Assembly: GCA_945861465.1 (NCBI GenBank)
Contig: CAMAVB010000027.1
Location: 1 to 46,561, forward strand
Source: Candidatus Kuenenia stuttgartensis
Lineage (GTDB): Bacteria > Planctomycetota > Planctomycetia > Planctomycetales > Planctomycetaceae
Length of the DNA: 46,561 bases
Direction of reading: 5' to 3'
A program made the position numbers and the translations under genes. Positions within the stretch are counted from its first letter, which is position 1; each line of letters begins with the position of its first letter. This document shows positions 9,581 to 19,300 of this stretch, piece by piece. The notes under the pieces are model-generated. The model saw only the letters and a program-made list of their open reading frames with translations, searched no databases and had not been told where the DNA came from.

Positions 9581-9911
9581 GTTTGTGGCTCTGGGTTATC
9601 GAAGGGGAATCTTAAGCCACACGATTTACGAATCGCTTCAGAAATCTGACCATCGCCAACTAACCCGGCGATTCGAAAAGTGTCTGCGCGAGTTCACCCG
9701 TCGTGGACGCAGGCTCAACCCGCGAATCGTAGAGACATTCCTTCTCATGACATCTGTGGCTGTGCCAGAATCTTCTGACGAAAACAAAACTCTTAACGAT
9801 TGCGGAGCAGACAGGGGAAACTCCATGTCTGCGTCCGAGGTTCAGAGTAGCGAAGAGCCGCCACGATGGTAGAAGACCAGCCGTGTCGACTGCACGCGGT
9901 TGGCATTGGTT
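9581..9911. other. intergenic, no supported gene
   Basis: An open frame on the plus strand runs through here to 9872, but it has arginine-rich, low-information content, no ribosome binding site and no recognisable family, so I do not call it. The promoter of the divergent YihY gene should lie near the left end. I cannot place its -10/-35 boxes with confidence. Confidence 0.5.
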
Positions 9912-10130
9912 CGTTTTACCGCGTGCCCAGGGGACGGCGATTGTTCAATTTGAGATTTGAAATTTGAGATTTCGTATTTGAGATTTGAAACTTGAGATTT
10001 GAAATTTGAAATTTGAGATTTGAGATTTGAAATTTGAGATTTGAAATTTGAGATTTGAAATTTCGTATTTGAGATTTGAGATTTGAGATTTGAGATACAA
10101 ATCGCGGGGCCTTGCCCAAGCGGTTAAACG
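9912..10130. repeat. terminal-inverted-repeat element with heptanucleotide core, copy 1
   Basis: The left end CGTTTTACCGCGTGCCCA is matched at the right by the reverse complement of CGTTTAACCGCTTGGGCA. Between them are about 20 degenerate copies of a 7-bp unit, GAGATTT or GAAATTT, interrupted by TTCGTATT. Related copies lie at 39610-39695 (few core units) and 42186-42376 (pure core). Ends conserved while the core changes in unit number suggest a small mobile element carrying an unstable satellite. Confidence 0.8.
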
Positions 10131-10260
10131 ATTGTGCCATCCTCAACCACCTGAGGTACAGTCGCCCGATCCACGATGCCAGTACCGCCCCAATCCACGT
10201 CCGAGACCGTTCCGCGGATCTCATCTGCGGCGAACCGGGAATCAAGCACTGAAGGAGCAC

Positions 10261-10368
10261 TAAGGACCGTTCGAGAAATAATTGACCGCATCCTCCTCTC
10301 CCCTGGCAAGGGGAGAGCGTAGGGTGAGGGGTATAAAAAGGAGACAGTTATTTCTCGAACGGTCCTAA
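10261..10368. repeat. palindromic element with TAAGGACCGTTCGAG ends, intact copy
   Basis: The 108-bp element begins TAAGGACCGTTCGAGAAATA and ends with its complement ATTTCTCGAACGGTCCTA. An inner hairpin CTCTCCCCTGGCAAGGGGAG and the sequence GGTGAGGGG lie inside. Two further, interrupted copies lie near 45752-45809 and 46000-46257. It occupies the upstream region of the DUF1080 gene, nearly 200 bp from its start. Confidence 0.8.
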
Positions 10369-10560
10369 CCGGCGGTTTTCCCTGTGTTTTCACCACGCAT
10401 TAGCGATGGCCAGCGCGATTCCGGTCACTCAGTCGATAGAGCTGCACTTGCGTTCGGTTTTCGTCGCTGAAAAAATTCGTTACCGTACGCAATGCTTGTC
10501 ACTCAATGGACTTTGTCGAGCGTGTTTCCCACCTTTACCAACCTGCCTGGAGCCACTCAT

Positions 10561-11874
10561 ATGCTGTTCAAAGCGATTTTTCTTTCTTCGCTTCTGTTTG
10601 CGATTATTTTCAACCAGTGCAACGTCAGTCATGCTGCCGAAGTGCCGGAAGGTTTTCATGCCATTTTTAATGGAAAGAATCTGACGGGTTGGCACGGAAT
10701 GCCTCATTTCGATCCGCGTGATCTGGCAAAGATGACACCTGAAGATCGTGCGAAACAAATCGCGGAATGGACGGCGGATGCAAAACTGCACTGGTCCGTT
10801 GAAAACGAAGAACTGATCAATGACGGACATGGTGCCTATCTGGCGACGGACGGCGAATACACCGACTACGAATTGCTCATTGATTACAAGACGGTCCCGC
10901 TGGCGGATAGTGGAATCTATCTCAAAGCGAATCCACAGGTACAAATCTGGGACTCGACGGAAGAATCCAAGTTCAACCTTGGTGCAAACAAAGGCAGTGG
11001 CGGACTGTGGAACAACAGTGCGGGTGCCGAAGGCAAGGATCCTGCCGAACTCGCCGACAAGCCGTTCGGAGAATGGAACAGCTTCCGGATTCGTCAGATT
11101 GGTGCGCGGACAAGTGTCTGGCTGAACGGCAAGCACGTCGTGGACAACGCGATTATGGAGAGTTATTTTGATCGCGAGAATCCATTGTTCCGCAGTGGCC
11201 CGATCTGCCTGCAGACTCATGGTGGAGAAATTCGCTGGCGCAACATTTTTCTGCGGGAGATTCCGGCAGAAGAAGCCAATCAGATTCTGGCGGGGAGTCA
11301 CGCTGACGGGTTTGAATCCAGTTTCAACGGCACTGATCTCACCGGCTGGAGTGGCGCAGCGAACAACTATGAAGTCGTCGATGGAGCGATTCGTTGCAAA
11401 GCTGGTCACGGCGGCATTCTGCATACAACGGACGAATACGCCAACTTTGTCGTTCGCCTGGAATTCGCGGTTCCTCCGTCAGGCAACAATGGTCTGGCGA
11501 TTCGCACCGACGGCACTGGCGATCCGGCCTACGCCGCGATGTGCGAACTTCAGGTGCTGGATTCAGAACATCAGAACTATGCGAAACTTGATGCACGTCA
11601 ATACCACGGATCCGCGTACGGCATGGCGGCTGCAGAACGGGGTTTCCTGAGACCTGCGAACACTTGGAATTTCCAGGAAGTCACAGTGAATGGCAGTACG
11701 ATCAAAGTGGAACTGAATGGCAATCTCATTCTGAACACTGATCTTGCAAAGGTCACTGAATACATGGCAAATTCACCGCACCCCGGCAAGGTTCGAACCA
11801 GTGGATTCTTTGGATTCGCAGGTCACAACGATCCTGTCGCGTTCCGAAACATCAGCATCAAACGTCTGCCGTAA
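10561..11874 (+). CDS. secreted protein with two DUF1080 domains
   Basis: A protein of 437 residues with two DUF1080 (3-keto-disaccharide hydrolase-like, concanavalin-like fold) domains. The first spans about residues 27-240 and opens with GFHAIFNGKNLTGWHG. The second spans about 250-437 and opens with FESSFNGTDLTGWSG. Both carry the family pattern of a conserved NG.LTGW opening and an internal LNG or VELNG strand, with YELLIDYK near the start of the first. The frame is open from 10492, but the ATG at 10561 starts directly with a signal peptide (MLFKAIFLSSLLFAIIF, cleaved after SHA), so it was preferred. The protein is probably periplasmic or surface exposed and acts on carbohydrate. DUF1080 genes are strongly expanded in planctomycetes. 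The exact substrate is unknown. Confidence 0.9.
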   Translation: MLFKAIFLSSLLFAIIFNQCNVSHAAEVPEGFHAIFNGKNLTGWHGMPHFDPRDLAKMTPEDRAKQIAEWTADAKLHWSVENEELINDGHGAYLATDGEYTDYELLIDYKTVPLADSGIYLKANPQVQIWDSTEESKFNLGANKGSGGLWNNSAGAEGKDPAELADKPFGEWNSFRIRQIGARTSVWLNGKHVVDNAIMESYFDRENPLFRSGPICLQTHGGEIRWRNIFLREIPAEEANQILAGSHADGFESSFNGTDLTGWSGAANNYEVVDGAIRCKAGHGGILHTTDEYANFVVRLEFAVPPSGNNGLAIRTDGTGDPAYAAMCELQVLDSEHQNYAKLDARQYHGSAYGMAAAERGFLRPANTWNFQEVTVNGSTIKVELNGNLILNTDLAKVTEYMANSPHPGKVRTSGFFGFAGHNDPVAFRNISIKRLP

Positions 11875-11903
11875 AATGCGACGGACGTGAAAGTCCATCC
11901 TGG

Positions 11904-12008
11904 TAAGGACTGAGACAGAAATAAGTGGGGCACGATTCCATCGTGCCGGGCACGTTAAAAACGTGCCCCACGTCCGAAAGATGACCGTTGTTTCTTCGCC
12001 GGTCCTAA
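11904..12008. repeat. 105-bp palindromic element, family 1, copy A
   Basis: The ends are TAAGGACTGAGACAGAAATA and, in reverse complement, TTAGGACCGGCGAAGAAAC. The centre holds two hairpins: GGGGCACGATTCCATCGTGC and GGGCACGTTAAAAACGTGCCC. Nearly identical copies lie at 17694-17798 (inside the helicase gene) and 36995-37099 (inside the TPR-redoxin gene). This copy is intergenic, between the stop codons of the convergent DUF1080 and DUF1559 genes, where its hairpins could also end transcription. Confidence 0.88.
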
Positions 12009-12030
12009 AGTCGATTCCGGCGGAATCGAC

Positions 12031-12927
12031 CTACTCCAGATCGTATAATTCATCGCGTTTCGATGGATCTTCCAGGCTCCCGGCGGAGATGAAGCCAAGG
12101 CGTTTTTCTTCCATCAGCCTCACTTGTTCGTCTGACAAAAGATTGTCGCCGGGAATTTCTACGTACGTGGCATACGACATACTCTCGACATGCCCATCAA
12201 CAAATGCGACGTTTGCGGAATCCAGATGACGGAAGTGGACCGTGGGAAAATTCTGACTGGGCGGATCCAACAACCAGTTCTCTTCAAAACTGAAAGTCAG
12301 CGGAGAAAATCCAACGAGCTTCACTGCTGCGCTGTCGGCAAAGACGACAGTCCGCCCGGATTCGCGGACGTCGCGGAACTTGCGGCAGACTGGTCGAGGA
12401 CTAAACTGCGCGTCATAGCTCGGTGGCAACCATTCAATTCCGGCCGCGCGCGACAGATAGTGTCCGTTGTAGCCAAATCCGGTCGCTGGTTTTCCAAAAC
12501 GGACTGCATCCATTTGCGGCGGACCAAAGTTCGGACACTGAAATGATTCGTAGTTTGCTTCCATAAATGGGCTTAACGCACCGGTTGCAAAATCCAGCTG
12601 TTTCGTCGGGTCGGGCTCGTTGTAATTCACGGTTCCAAACCAGAATCGTGCGGAACCAGGACTGCCGGAGAACGTCTGCAAATAATTCAATCGTGCCTGA
12701 TCTTCGATCACGTATGGCACGAATGACTCCTGATAGACGTCTGCATAGTTGTGCATCGCCAGGACCAGTTGTTTCAGACTGTTTTTGCACTGAGTGCGAC
12801 GAGCTGCCTCTCGTGCCTGCTGAACTGCTGGGAGCAGCAGAGCCACAAGGATTGCAATGATCGCAATCACGACCAGTAATTCGATGAGCGTAAAGCCGCG
12901 AAGACGGCGACGAGTGTTTTCAGCCAC
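12031..12927 (-). CDS. DUF1559 family pseudopilin-like protein
   Basis: A protein of 298 residues with a type IV prepilin/pseudopilin N-terminus. The short basic leader ends RRRLRG and is followed by [20 protein letters not shown], with the mature Phe and Glu+5 in place, then the typical planctomycete segment [24 protein letters not shown]1559 body follows and ends with [17 protein letters not shown], the usual C-terminal motif. A TTG at 12951 extends the frame, but a GTG at 12927 has AGGAG nine bases upstream and gives a normal leader, so it was chosen. DUF1559 proteins are hugely expanded in planctomycetes and thought to be exported by type II/IV pilus-like machinery, with functions largely unknown. 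A cobalamin riboswitch lies about 200 bp upstream on the same strand, so this gene is likely repressed by B12. Confidence 0.92.
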   Translation of the reverse strand: MAENTRRRLRGFTLIELLVVIAIIAILVALLLPAVQQAREAARRTQCKNSLKQLVLAMHNYADVYQESFVPYVIEDQARLNYLQTFSGSPGSARFWFGTVNYNEPDPTKQLDFATGALSPFMEANYESFQCPNFGPPQMDAVRFGKPATGFGYNGHYLSRAAGIEWLPPSYDAQFSPRPVCRKFRDVRESGRTVVFADSAAVKLVGFSPLTFSFEENWLLDPPSQNFPTVHFRHLDSANVAFVDGHVESMSYATYVEIPGDNLLSDEQVRLMEEKRLGFISAGSLEDPSKRDELYDLE

Positions 12928-13018
12928 GATGCACGACTCCTGAACGTACAAGGAATGCGGTCAGAGTCGCAGGCTGAAGACGGCTGGCATTTGTTGTAGT
13001 GCGACCGAACGCCGATGA

Positions 13019-13038
13019 ACGAGTCGGGAGACTCGTTT
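13019..13038. other. hairpin in the leader between riboswitch and DUF1559 start
   Basis: ACGAGTC-GGGA-GACTCGT forms a perfect 7-bp stem with a 4-base loop. On the minus strand, the direction of the riboswitch transcript, it is not followed by a U-tract, so it is not a classic terminator for that transcript. On the plus strand it is followed by TTTTA, but no plus-strand gene precedes it. It might act in riboswitch read-out or mRNA stability. Confidence 0.45.
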
Positions 13039-13125
13039 TACGGACAGGGCGCAGTGATCAGGGCACTGCCAGCGCTGTTCATGCCGACAACACCTTTCCG
13101 CGAAGGGGACGTCTGCAAACTGTTC

Positions 13126-13305
13126 AGGCAGGTCTTCTGGCTCTCGGATCGTCCCGAAGCTGCTCCTTCCCATCGAAAACGCTCATCGGTCGCTACCGAC
13201 AGGATTCAGCGTTTCCACAGTGGATCATTGCAGTTTCAGTCCCCGATTACAGCGGCGGGACCGCGACGGAATCCTGATGTCAATGCCATCAGCCACCGTC
13301 TTCCC
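13126..13305 (-). promoter_or_regulatory. cobalamin (AdoCbl) riboswitch
   Basis: Read on the minus strand, the conserved blocks occur in the right order. First comes GGGAAGACGGTGG near 13305. Next is the core CGGTCCCGCCGCTGTAATCG with GGGGA after it, then CCACTG, then GATGGGAAGGAGCAG. The B12-box end is GAGCCAGAAGACCTGCC at about 13126-13142. Total length is about 180 nt, which fits the family. The only gene downstream on this strand is the DUF1559 gene starting at 12927. The plus-strand argB gene on the other side is oppositely oriented and cannot be its target. In this family, binding of a cobalamin normally lowers expression of the downstream gene. Confidence 0.93.
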
Positions 13306-13543
13306 TTTTCACTCGCATCCGTGTTTTCAACATCAAAAGCTGACGTTTAGAACACCCGCGAGCACCCAAACAGTGTCAATCGCACTATCATGCGATCGGC
13401 GGTACGAAGCTTAATCACCGACAATCTGAACGCAACACCCGTCCGGCACGTTGATTCAATTTCCCGCATTCGTAGAATCCAGCATTTGGAATTCTACTCT
13501 CCCCGATTCGCGATTCATTGGCCAACCTGCTCACGGAATACTC

Positions 13544-14419
13544 ATGGACGAAGCAATTCGTAAGGCGAAAGTACTGATCGAAGCTCTCAGTTGGATTCAG
13601 CGATTTCGTGGACGTTATGTGGTGGTGAAGATCGGCGGCAGCACTCTGGATGATGTTGCCGCTGTCGATAGTCTGCTCACCGATGTCGTGTTCATGGCGA
13701 CTGTGGGCATGAAACCCGTGATCGTGCATGGAGGTGGCAAAGCGATCAGCGCGGCCATGAGTGCCGCAGGGATTGAGCCGAGGTTCGTGGCAGGCCGCCG
13801 CTTCACCGATCCACAGACACTGCAAATCGCTTCGCGAGTGTTGGTTGAGGACATCTGTCAGTCGATTGTGGATCGCATCAACAGCAACGGCGGTCGATCC
13901 ACGGGTCTGCATTTCAGAACAGAGAATGTCCTGACCGCAGAGAAACTGACGCTCAGCGACGACCATGGCAATCCAGTCGATCTGGGGCACGTGGGCCATG
14001 TGACGGAAGTGGACATCGACACGCTGATTCGCGTGTGTTCCATCGGTGCGATTCCGGTCATTCCGAGCATTGCGTTAAGTCGTGTCGGGCATCGGCTGAA
14101 TGTGAATGCTGACACGGCAGCTGCCGCAGTCGCTCGCGCATTGTCTGCGGAGAAGCTGATCTTTCTGAGCGATATCCCCGGCATATTGACAAACATCAAG
14201 GATCCGTCCTCGCGGCTGTCGCATGTCACTGCGGCTCAGGTACGTGCCTTGATTGCAGACGGCACGATTGCTGGGGGAATGGTTCCAAAAGTTGAAGCCG
14301 CACTGGAATCGCTCGATGCCGGCGTCCGCAAAGTCCATATTGTCGATGCCTCAATGCTGCATTCCGTACTGTTGGAAATTTATTCGGATACAGGCGTCGG
14401 GACGGAAATCGTGCCGTAG
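13544..14419 (+). CDS. argB: acetylglutamate kinase
   Basis: Phosphorylates N-acetyl-L-glutamate with ATP, the second step of arginine biosynthesis in the cytoplasm. At 291 residues it has the usual length. The N-terminal motif [11 protein letters not shown] carries the catalytic Lys and Gly-rich loop. [11 protein letters not shown] and [13 protein letters not shown] form the acetylglutamate site. [14 protein letters not shown] and [11 protein letters not shown] belong to the nucleotide site, followed by [11 protein letters not shown]. The frame is open from 13451, but the ATG at 13544 gives the standard start ([15 protein letters not shown]). argD follows about 460 bp downstream, with repeats in between, so a single transcript is possible but not assured. 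Confidence 0.96.
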   Translation: MDEAIRKAKVLIEALSWIQRFRGRYVVVKIGGSTLDDVAAVDSLLTDVVFMATVGMKPVIVHGGGKAISAAMSAAGIEPRFVAGRRFTDPQTLQIASRVLVEDICQSIVDRINSNGGRSTGLHFRTENVLTAEKLTLSDDHGNPVDLGHVGHVTEVDIDTLIRVCSIGAIPVIPSIALSRVGHRLNVNADTAAAAVARALSAEKLIFLSDIPGILTNIKDPSSRLSHVTAAQVRALIADGTIAGGMVPKVEAALESLDAGVRKVHIVDASMLHSVLLEIYSDTGVGTEIVP

Positions 14420-14504
14420 GAATTTGTCTGAATGCCGCTGTTCTGGTGAGCTGCAAGGCGCTAGTCGCCGTTTTTGTAGGAGAAATACCGGCAGCGAGCG
14501 GTCA

Positions 14505-14612
14505 GTTGAATTAGTGGTTTTTATGGCTCATGGTCACACCAACCCGAAGCGCAGGCGAGGAATTCAGCCATTTCGGCCTCGCTGGCGCTTCGGGTTGGTA
14601 TAAAATCAACAC
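14505..14612. repeat. 108-bp palindromic element, copy 2
   Basis: Same length, ends (GTTGAATTAGTG and AAAATCAACAC) and central hairpin (ACCAACCCGAAGCGC to GCGCTTCGGGTTGGT) as the copy at 519-626, with scattered substitutions. It lies 85 bp after the argB stop. The hairpin could influence the transcript running from argB to argD. Confidence 0.8.
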
Positions 14613-14779
14613 CCCGCTAGCGCATTTGCGGCTCACAGTTCTGGAGGATCAGGACAGACGCCTTGGTGGCTGGCGGATCACATCGGAGAATGGGAATCTC
14701 AGTCGGCGGAGCGACTGAGCTACGGGTGAACTTCGCACAATCCGGCGTGTCAAATAAACTTCCGCAATCCAACTGAAAT

Positions 14780-14856
14780 CCTTCATCCTTCATCCTTCAT
14801 CCTTCATCCTTCATCCTTCATCCTTCATCCTTCATCCTTCATCCTTCATCCTTCAC
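14780..14856. repeat. heptanucleotide microsatellite in the argD leader
   Basis: Ten perfect head-to-tail copies of CCTTCAT and a final CCTTCAC occupy 77 bp and end 25 bp before the argD ATG. Perfect short tandem repeats of this kind can gain or lose units by slipped-strand mispairing. That would change the leader length of argD but not its reading frame. Confidence 0.97.
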
Positions 14857-14881
14857 GCCATTTCTCCCCGGAGATTGTTCA

Positions 14882-16090
14882 ATGACACAGGTTGCCATTT
14901 CAAAGAGTCAGGCCATCATTGATCTGTTTGATGAATACGTCATCCCGAATTATCGTCGCTACCCGGTGGCACTGGTGCGAGGCCAAGGGTCGCATGTCTG
15001 GGACGCTGACGGGCGACGATACCTGGACTTGTTTCCCGGCTGGGGCTGCAACATTCTGGGATATTCACCGCCTGCGGTCGTCGAAGCGATCCAGGAACAA
15101 GCGGCTCAACTGATCCATGTTCCGAATACGTGGTACACTGAACAGCAGGGACGATTTGCAGAATTTTTGTGTACTCGCAGTTTCGGAAAAGCGTTCTTCT
15201 GCAACAGCGGAGCTGAGGCGAATGAAGCAGCCATCAAACTCGCAAGGCTCCACGGATCGGCTCAAGGGCGTTACCGCATCATCACGTTTGAGCACGGCTT
15301 CCACGGTCGTACGTTCGGCGCGCTTACGGCAACGGCTCAGCCCAAGTACCATGAAGGGCTAGGGCCGATGCTGGCTGGTTTCCGCTATTCGAAGATGAAT
15401 GATATCGACGGCGTACGCAATCTGATCGACCACGAAACCTGCGGAATCATGATTGAACCTGTGCAGGGCGAAGGCGGCGTCCGAATTCCGGAACCTGGTT
15501 TTTTGCAGGCGCTGCGGGATCTCTGCGATGAACACGGTCTCCTGCTGATCTTCGACGAAGTGCAGACAGGCATGGGCCGCACGGGAACATGGTTCGGCTA
15601 TCAGCAGTCCGGTGTTCAGCCGGACGTCATCACGATGGCAAAGGGTATTGCCGCCGGCGTGGCCTGCGGTGCCATGATTTGCCGGGATGAGTTTGCCGGT
15701 GACCTGCGTCCCGGAATGCACGCCAGCACGTTTGGAGGAAACTCACTGGCAATGGCAGCTGGTCTGGCAACCGGATTGACAATTGAACGCGAAGGTCTGC
15801 TGGATCACGTCGAGCAACTGGCCGTGGATGTGCGGATGCAACTCGAAGCTCTGCAGCAGCGACTTCCCATCATCCGGGAAATTCGTATCTGCGGCATGAT
15901 GATCGGGATCGATCTCAGCATCGAGTCCGCGCCAGCGGTTGCGAAGTGCATGGAACGCGGAGTCCTGATCAACGCCACCAACGGCACTGTCGTCCGACTC
16001 CTGCCTGCGTTGAATGTGAAGGCCGCTGATCTGACGGAAGGCCTGCAAGTGATCGCCGAAGTTCTGGAAGAAATGGCCAACGAAGCATAG
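14882..16090 (+). CDS. argD: acetylornithine aminotransferase
   Basis: A class III, PLP-dependent aminotransferase of 402 residues. It converts N-acetylglutamate 5-semialdehyde to N-acetylornithine in arginine biosynthesis, and related enzymes also act in lysine synthesis. The order of motifs is standard: [20 protein letters not shown] at the N-terminus, [15 protein letters not shown] and [16 protein letters not shown] for cofactor binding, EPVQGEGGV, then [13 protein letters not shown]. The PLP lysine is in MAKGIAAG (K254), followed by [15 protein letters not shown]. Position next to argB supports argD rather than a GABA or ornithine aminotransferase. The ATG at 14882 follows the microsatellite leader, with a GGAG eight bases upstream as a ribosome binding site. 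Confidence 0.95.
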   Translation: MTQVAISKSQAIIDLFDEYVIPNYRRYPVALVRGQGSHVWDADGRRYLDLFPGWGCNILGYSPPAVVEAIQEQAAQLIHVPNTWYTEQQGRFAEFLCTRSFGKAFFCNSGAEANEAAIKLARLHGSAQGRYRIITFEHGFHGRTFGALTATAQPKYHEGLGPMLAGFRYSKMNDIDGVRNLIDHETCGIMIEPVQGEGGVRIPEPGFLQALRDLCDEHGLLLIFDEVQTGMGRTGTWFGYQQSGVQPDVITMAKGIAAGVACGAMICRDEFAGDLRPGMHASTFGGNSLAMAAGLATGLTIEREGLLDHVEQLAVDVRMQLEALQQRLPIIREIRICGMMIGIDLSIESAPAVAKCMERGVLINATNGTVVRLLPALNVKAADLTEGLQVIAEVLEEMANEA

Positions 16091-16149
16091 ACGACAGAGG
16101 TCAGGCCAGCGGCATGCGTCAGCTTCGGAAATGTCCCGAAATAACTTTC

Positions 16150-16208
16150 GTACGACGGACATCCTTGTCCGTCGCGACAGTCTCGACGGACACGGATGGC
16201 CGTCGTAC
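16150..16208. repeat. palindromic repeat
   Basis: Arms beginning GTACGACGGACATCC and ending GGATGGCCGTCGTAC pair with few mismatches across the GTCGCGACAGTCTCGACGG centre. It sits between the convergent argD and helicase genes. I recall very similar 'acgacggacatccttgtccgtc' palindromes in planctomycete genomes. It may help end transcription, but no U-tract follows. Confidence 0.75.
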
Positions 16209-16365
16209 AACGCGGGAAACTATTTCGCGACAATTCCTTACCGGTTTGCACTCGCGGGCAGTCAGCCTTCAGTTGGCGGTTGGCAGGGAACTGGGGGGGG
16301 CAGGAAATTGAGCGAGTCGGGCTCGACTCGGAGAGTCAAGTTACGGGGACGGGAAAAGGATAAGT

Positions 16366-19300
16366 TCACACGTCTGCGGTCGCCGTCAACAGGAGGGTTG
16401 ATTCCGTCGGCAGGAGTGAGAACTGACGAAGGCGGGTTAACGCAGTCGTGAGTTGCTCTTCACGGGCAGTTTCCATGATCTCTGCGTTCCCGCCACGCAG
16501 GACAGCGATCGGGAGACCGTCAAGGTACGCGATACGATTGCTCGCAATCCTCGGAACGCGATCGTGTTTTGACAGCACGCCCACGAGATTCAGCGGGTCG
16601 GCGGCCGTGATCAGAAGGAGTTCCTCCTGTGGCCCCTCGTCTCGAATTTGTCGCATCTTCTGAACCGTGTCGGCCAGAGCAAATTGTTCCCCGGCAACGC
16701 CCGTAATGAATCGACCGCCGCGAATTTCACCACGTGCTTCCAGTTTGCGAAATACCTGCAGCAGTTCAAACCACGCCGGCGCGCCGTCTTCGTTGGTCAA
16801 CAGATCGCGGAACACAATCCCCCAACGACGAAGAAGCTGCCACGCCCATTCTGCGTTGACATCGTGCCTGAGATTCTCCGAATTCCCTGCCTCATCGGAA
16901 GGCACCGGCTGCCGCGTGACCGACCACCGTCCGACCGCAGGCCGAACGACTCGTATACGTTCGGCTCGCCCACGATTCGATCGACGCGATGTCGTCGGCT
17001 TTTCAGCGACCAGTCCGCGCAGACCCGAAAATCCATCCGCCGTAATCAGGCCACGCGAAACAAGTTCGCCAAGCGCATCATCCAGATGGTCACGTAACAT
17101 GCGAGTTTCCACCTGCAGATCCGTCCCGAACGTGGCTCCGCTGGATGTCAGGATTTCCAGAATCTGGGTGCCGGGACTGCTGAGTCCTTCGACCTCAAGT
17201 GTTGGCGCGCGAGTGGCCAGCCACGGAAGGTCTTCGCGAAGAAAAATCGAAACCGGGGCGATGCGAGTCAAGCTTGCCATCGGACGCGATTTGTCCGGAT
17301 TCCGTGGCGGCGGAAAAACTCGTGCCCAGCCAATCTCACCCGTCAGACACAACTCATCCAGCCATTCGGATTGATATCCCGTGACTCGCAACGGAAGCAG
17401 ATCGCGTTCCCATGCCACGGATGGAATATCGAGCCCCTGCAGCTGGCCAATCACCTCAAACAGGCCATTCGATCCTTCACGGCGATGAGACTCGACGATA
17501 CCATGATGGCGAAACAAAAATCGCATAAACACATCGACTGAGACCGGTTCAATCTGCCGTCGAAGTCCGTCCATCGTCAGCCGATGAATGCGGGACAGTA
17601 ATCGGCGATGACACCATTCTGTGGTGCGGGCCATGTCGCCTGAATCACGAGTTCCACTGGAACGGTGTTCCGTGTCGCAGCCGATATGAGATCTAAGGAC
17701 CGGCGCAGAAATAACTATCGACTTCCGGACGTGGAGCACGTTTTTAACGTGCTCGGCACGATGGAATCGTGCCCCACTTATTTCTGTCTCAGTCCTAAGT
17801 GCAGATGCATCATCCGACATTTTTGCAGCAGGCGGCGTGAATCTGCCGCGCAACACGATGCCTTCGCCTTCCAGAGCCTCCAATGCGGCATCTGTTTGAC
17901 TCACCGTGATTCCGATCCGCGCTGCTGCGGCTTCCGTCGTCACCGGCCCGCAGATTTCCAGCAGCCCGCGGACCATGGCGACTCGGGCGTCTGTCGATTC
18001 CCAGTCGGTTTTCACGCCATGCGGCACAGTCACGCTGGGCGCGAGGATTGCATCCGGGAATGCCGCGACGACGGCGGGCGCGCGTTCCGTTGCCACCCAG
18101 GCTCGCACGAAACATACGATTTCTTCGGGCACAACCTGCGTTTCAGATGTGACCTGCGTTTCAGATGTGACCTGCGTTGCTCGGCCCTGGTTCACCAGTT
18201 CATGGAACCAGCCCGACCATTCAACTCCTTCATCGACCGGCAGCAGAATTCTGCTCAGCAACGTGTCGTGCAGTTCATCCGCATTCCGGATCAGCGGCTG
18301 AGCGTCCGCAACAACCTGAGCAATGGCCGTCGCGTCGAGTCGGCCAAGGTCGCGCACGTCATCGACCGACAGCGAACGTCGCGTCGTGACTGCCCGGGCT
18401 CGGCGTTCGGCGGCCTCACCGCCATCCAGAAACGCATACTGATTGGCATTCAATAATTCATAACTGAATGGCGACGGCTCGCGGGTATCGCGCGCGATGA
18501 ATTCGATTTCTCCACGTTCGACCGCTGCGAATACTTCTTTGAGTGCTTCCATGTCATGAGCTTCGTGCAGGCAGTCATCCATCGTTTGCTGAACCAGCGG
18601 ATCATCGGGAAGTTCGATATCTCCCACGACATTTTCCTGACAACCCGTCAGCTTCGGGAAGACGGCTGTGAGAAGATCTTCACTGCGAAACCGCTGTAGC
18701 GCGGGGGGAACTTTCTTTCCATTCCGGGAACGCGGGATCTGCAGCGCGCGAGTTGCGTTCCAGCGCCAGCGATTCAGAAAAATCGGGACGATCAGAATCG
18801 CCTGCTCAAACAGGGCCTGCACGTTGCGACAGTTGAGCATTGGAAACATGCTTTCCAGCGGAAAGCTGTGCTGCGGTCCCAGGGACAGCACAATCCCGTC
18901 GTCGTCAGCGTTTGCCTGAAGCTCAAAATCGAACGAACGACAGAATCGCTTTCGCATCGCCAGCCCCCAGGCGCGCGTGATCCGCGTGCCGAAAGGAGCG
19001 TGGATGACCAGCTGCATTCCGCCACTCTCGTCGAAGAATCGTTCAAACACGACTCGGCGGCATGTGGGCAGTAATCCAATCGCAGCCTTCTGTGCGGCAG
19101 CGTACTCAACTGTCTGCCGCGCCGCGTTCGGCGTCACACTGGCCTCTGCGATCAGCCAGTCCTGTGCCGCAGCCCGATCAGCGACGCGCTGCTCGAGTTC
19201 TTCACGCAGCTGTGAAACTGCTGCGGAAAGTTCGGCTGTCCGACCCGGCGCTTCACCCTGCCAGAAAGGAATCGAAGGAGGTGCACCGCCGGCATCAGAG

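Noticed and set aside
9510-9872. Plus-strand open frame of 120 codons overlapping the YihY gene
   Set aside because: It starts inside the YihY gene on the other strand, is arginine-rich and low in information, and matches no family I recognise.
10492-10560. Earlier start for the DUF1080 protein
   Set aside because: It would add 23 residues before a good signal peptide. The ATG at 10561 gives a standard exported protein.
13019-13038. Intrinsic terminator for the riboswitch transcript
   Set aside because: The hairpin is clear, but on the minus strand it lacks the U-tract that an intrinsic terminator requires. Only the opposite strand has T-rich sequence behind it.
12999-13350. Short plus-strand open frames near the riboswitch
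   Set aside because: They overlap the riboswitch on the other strand, and their codons follow the conserved RNA blocks, so they are not genes.
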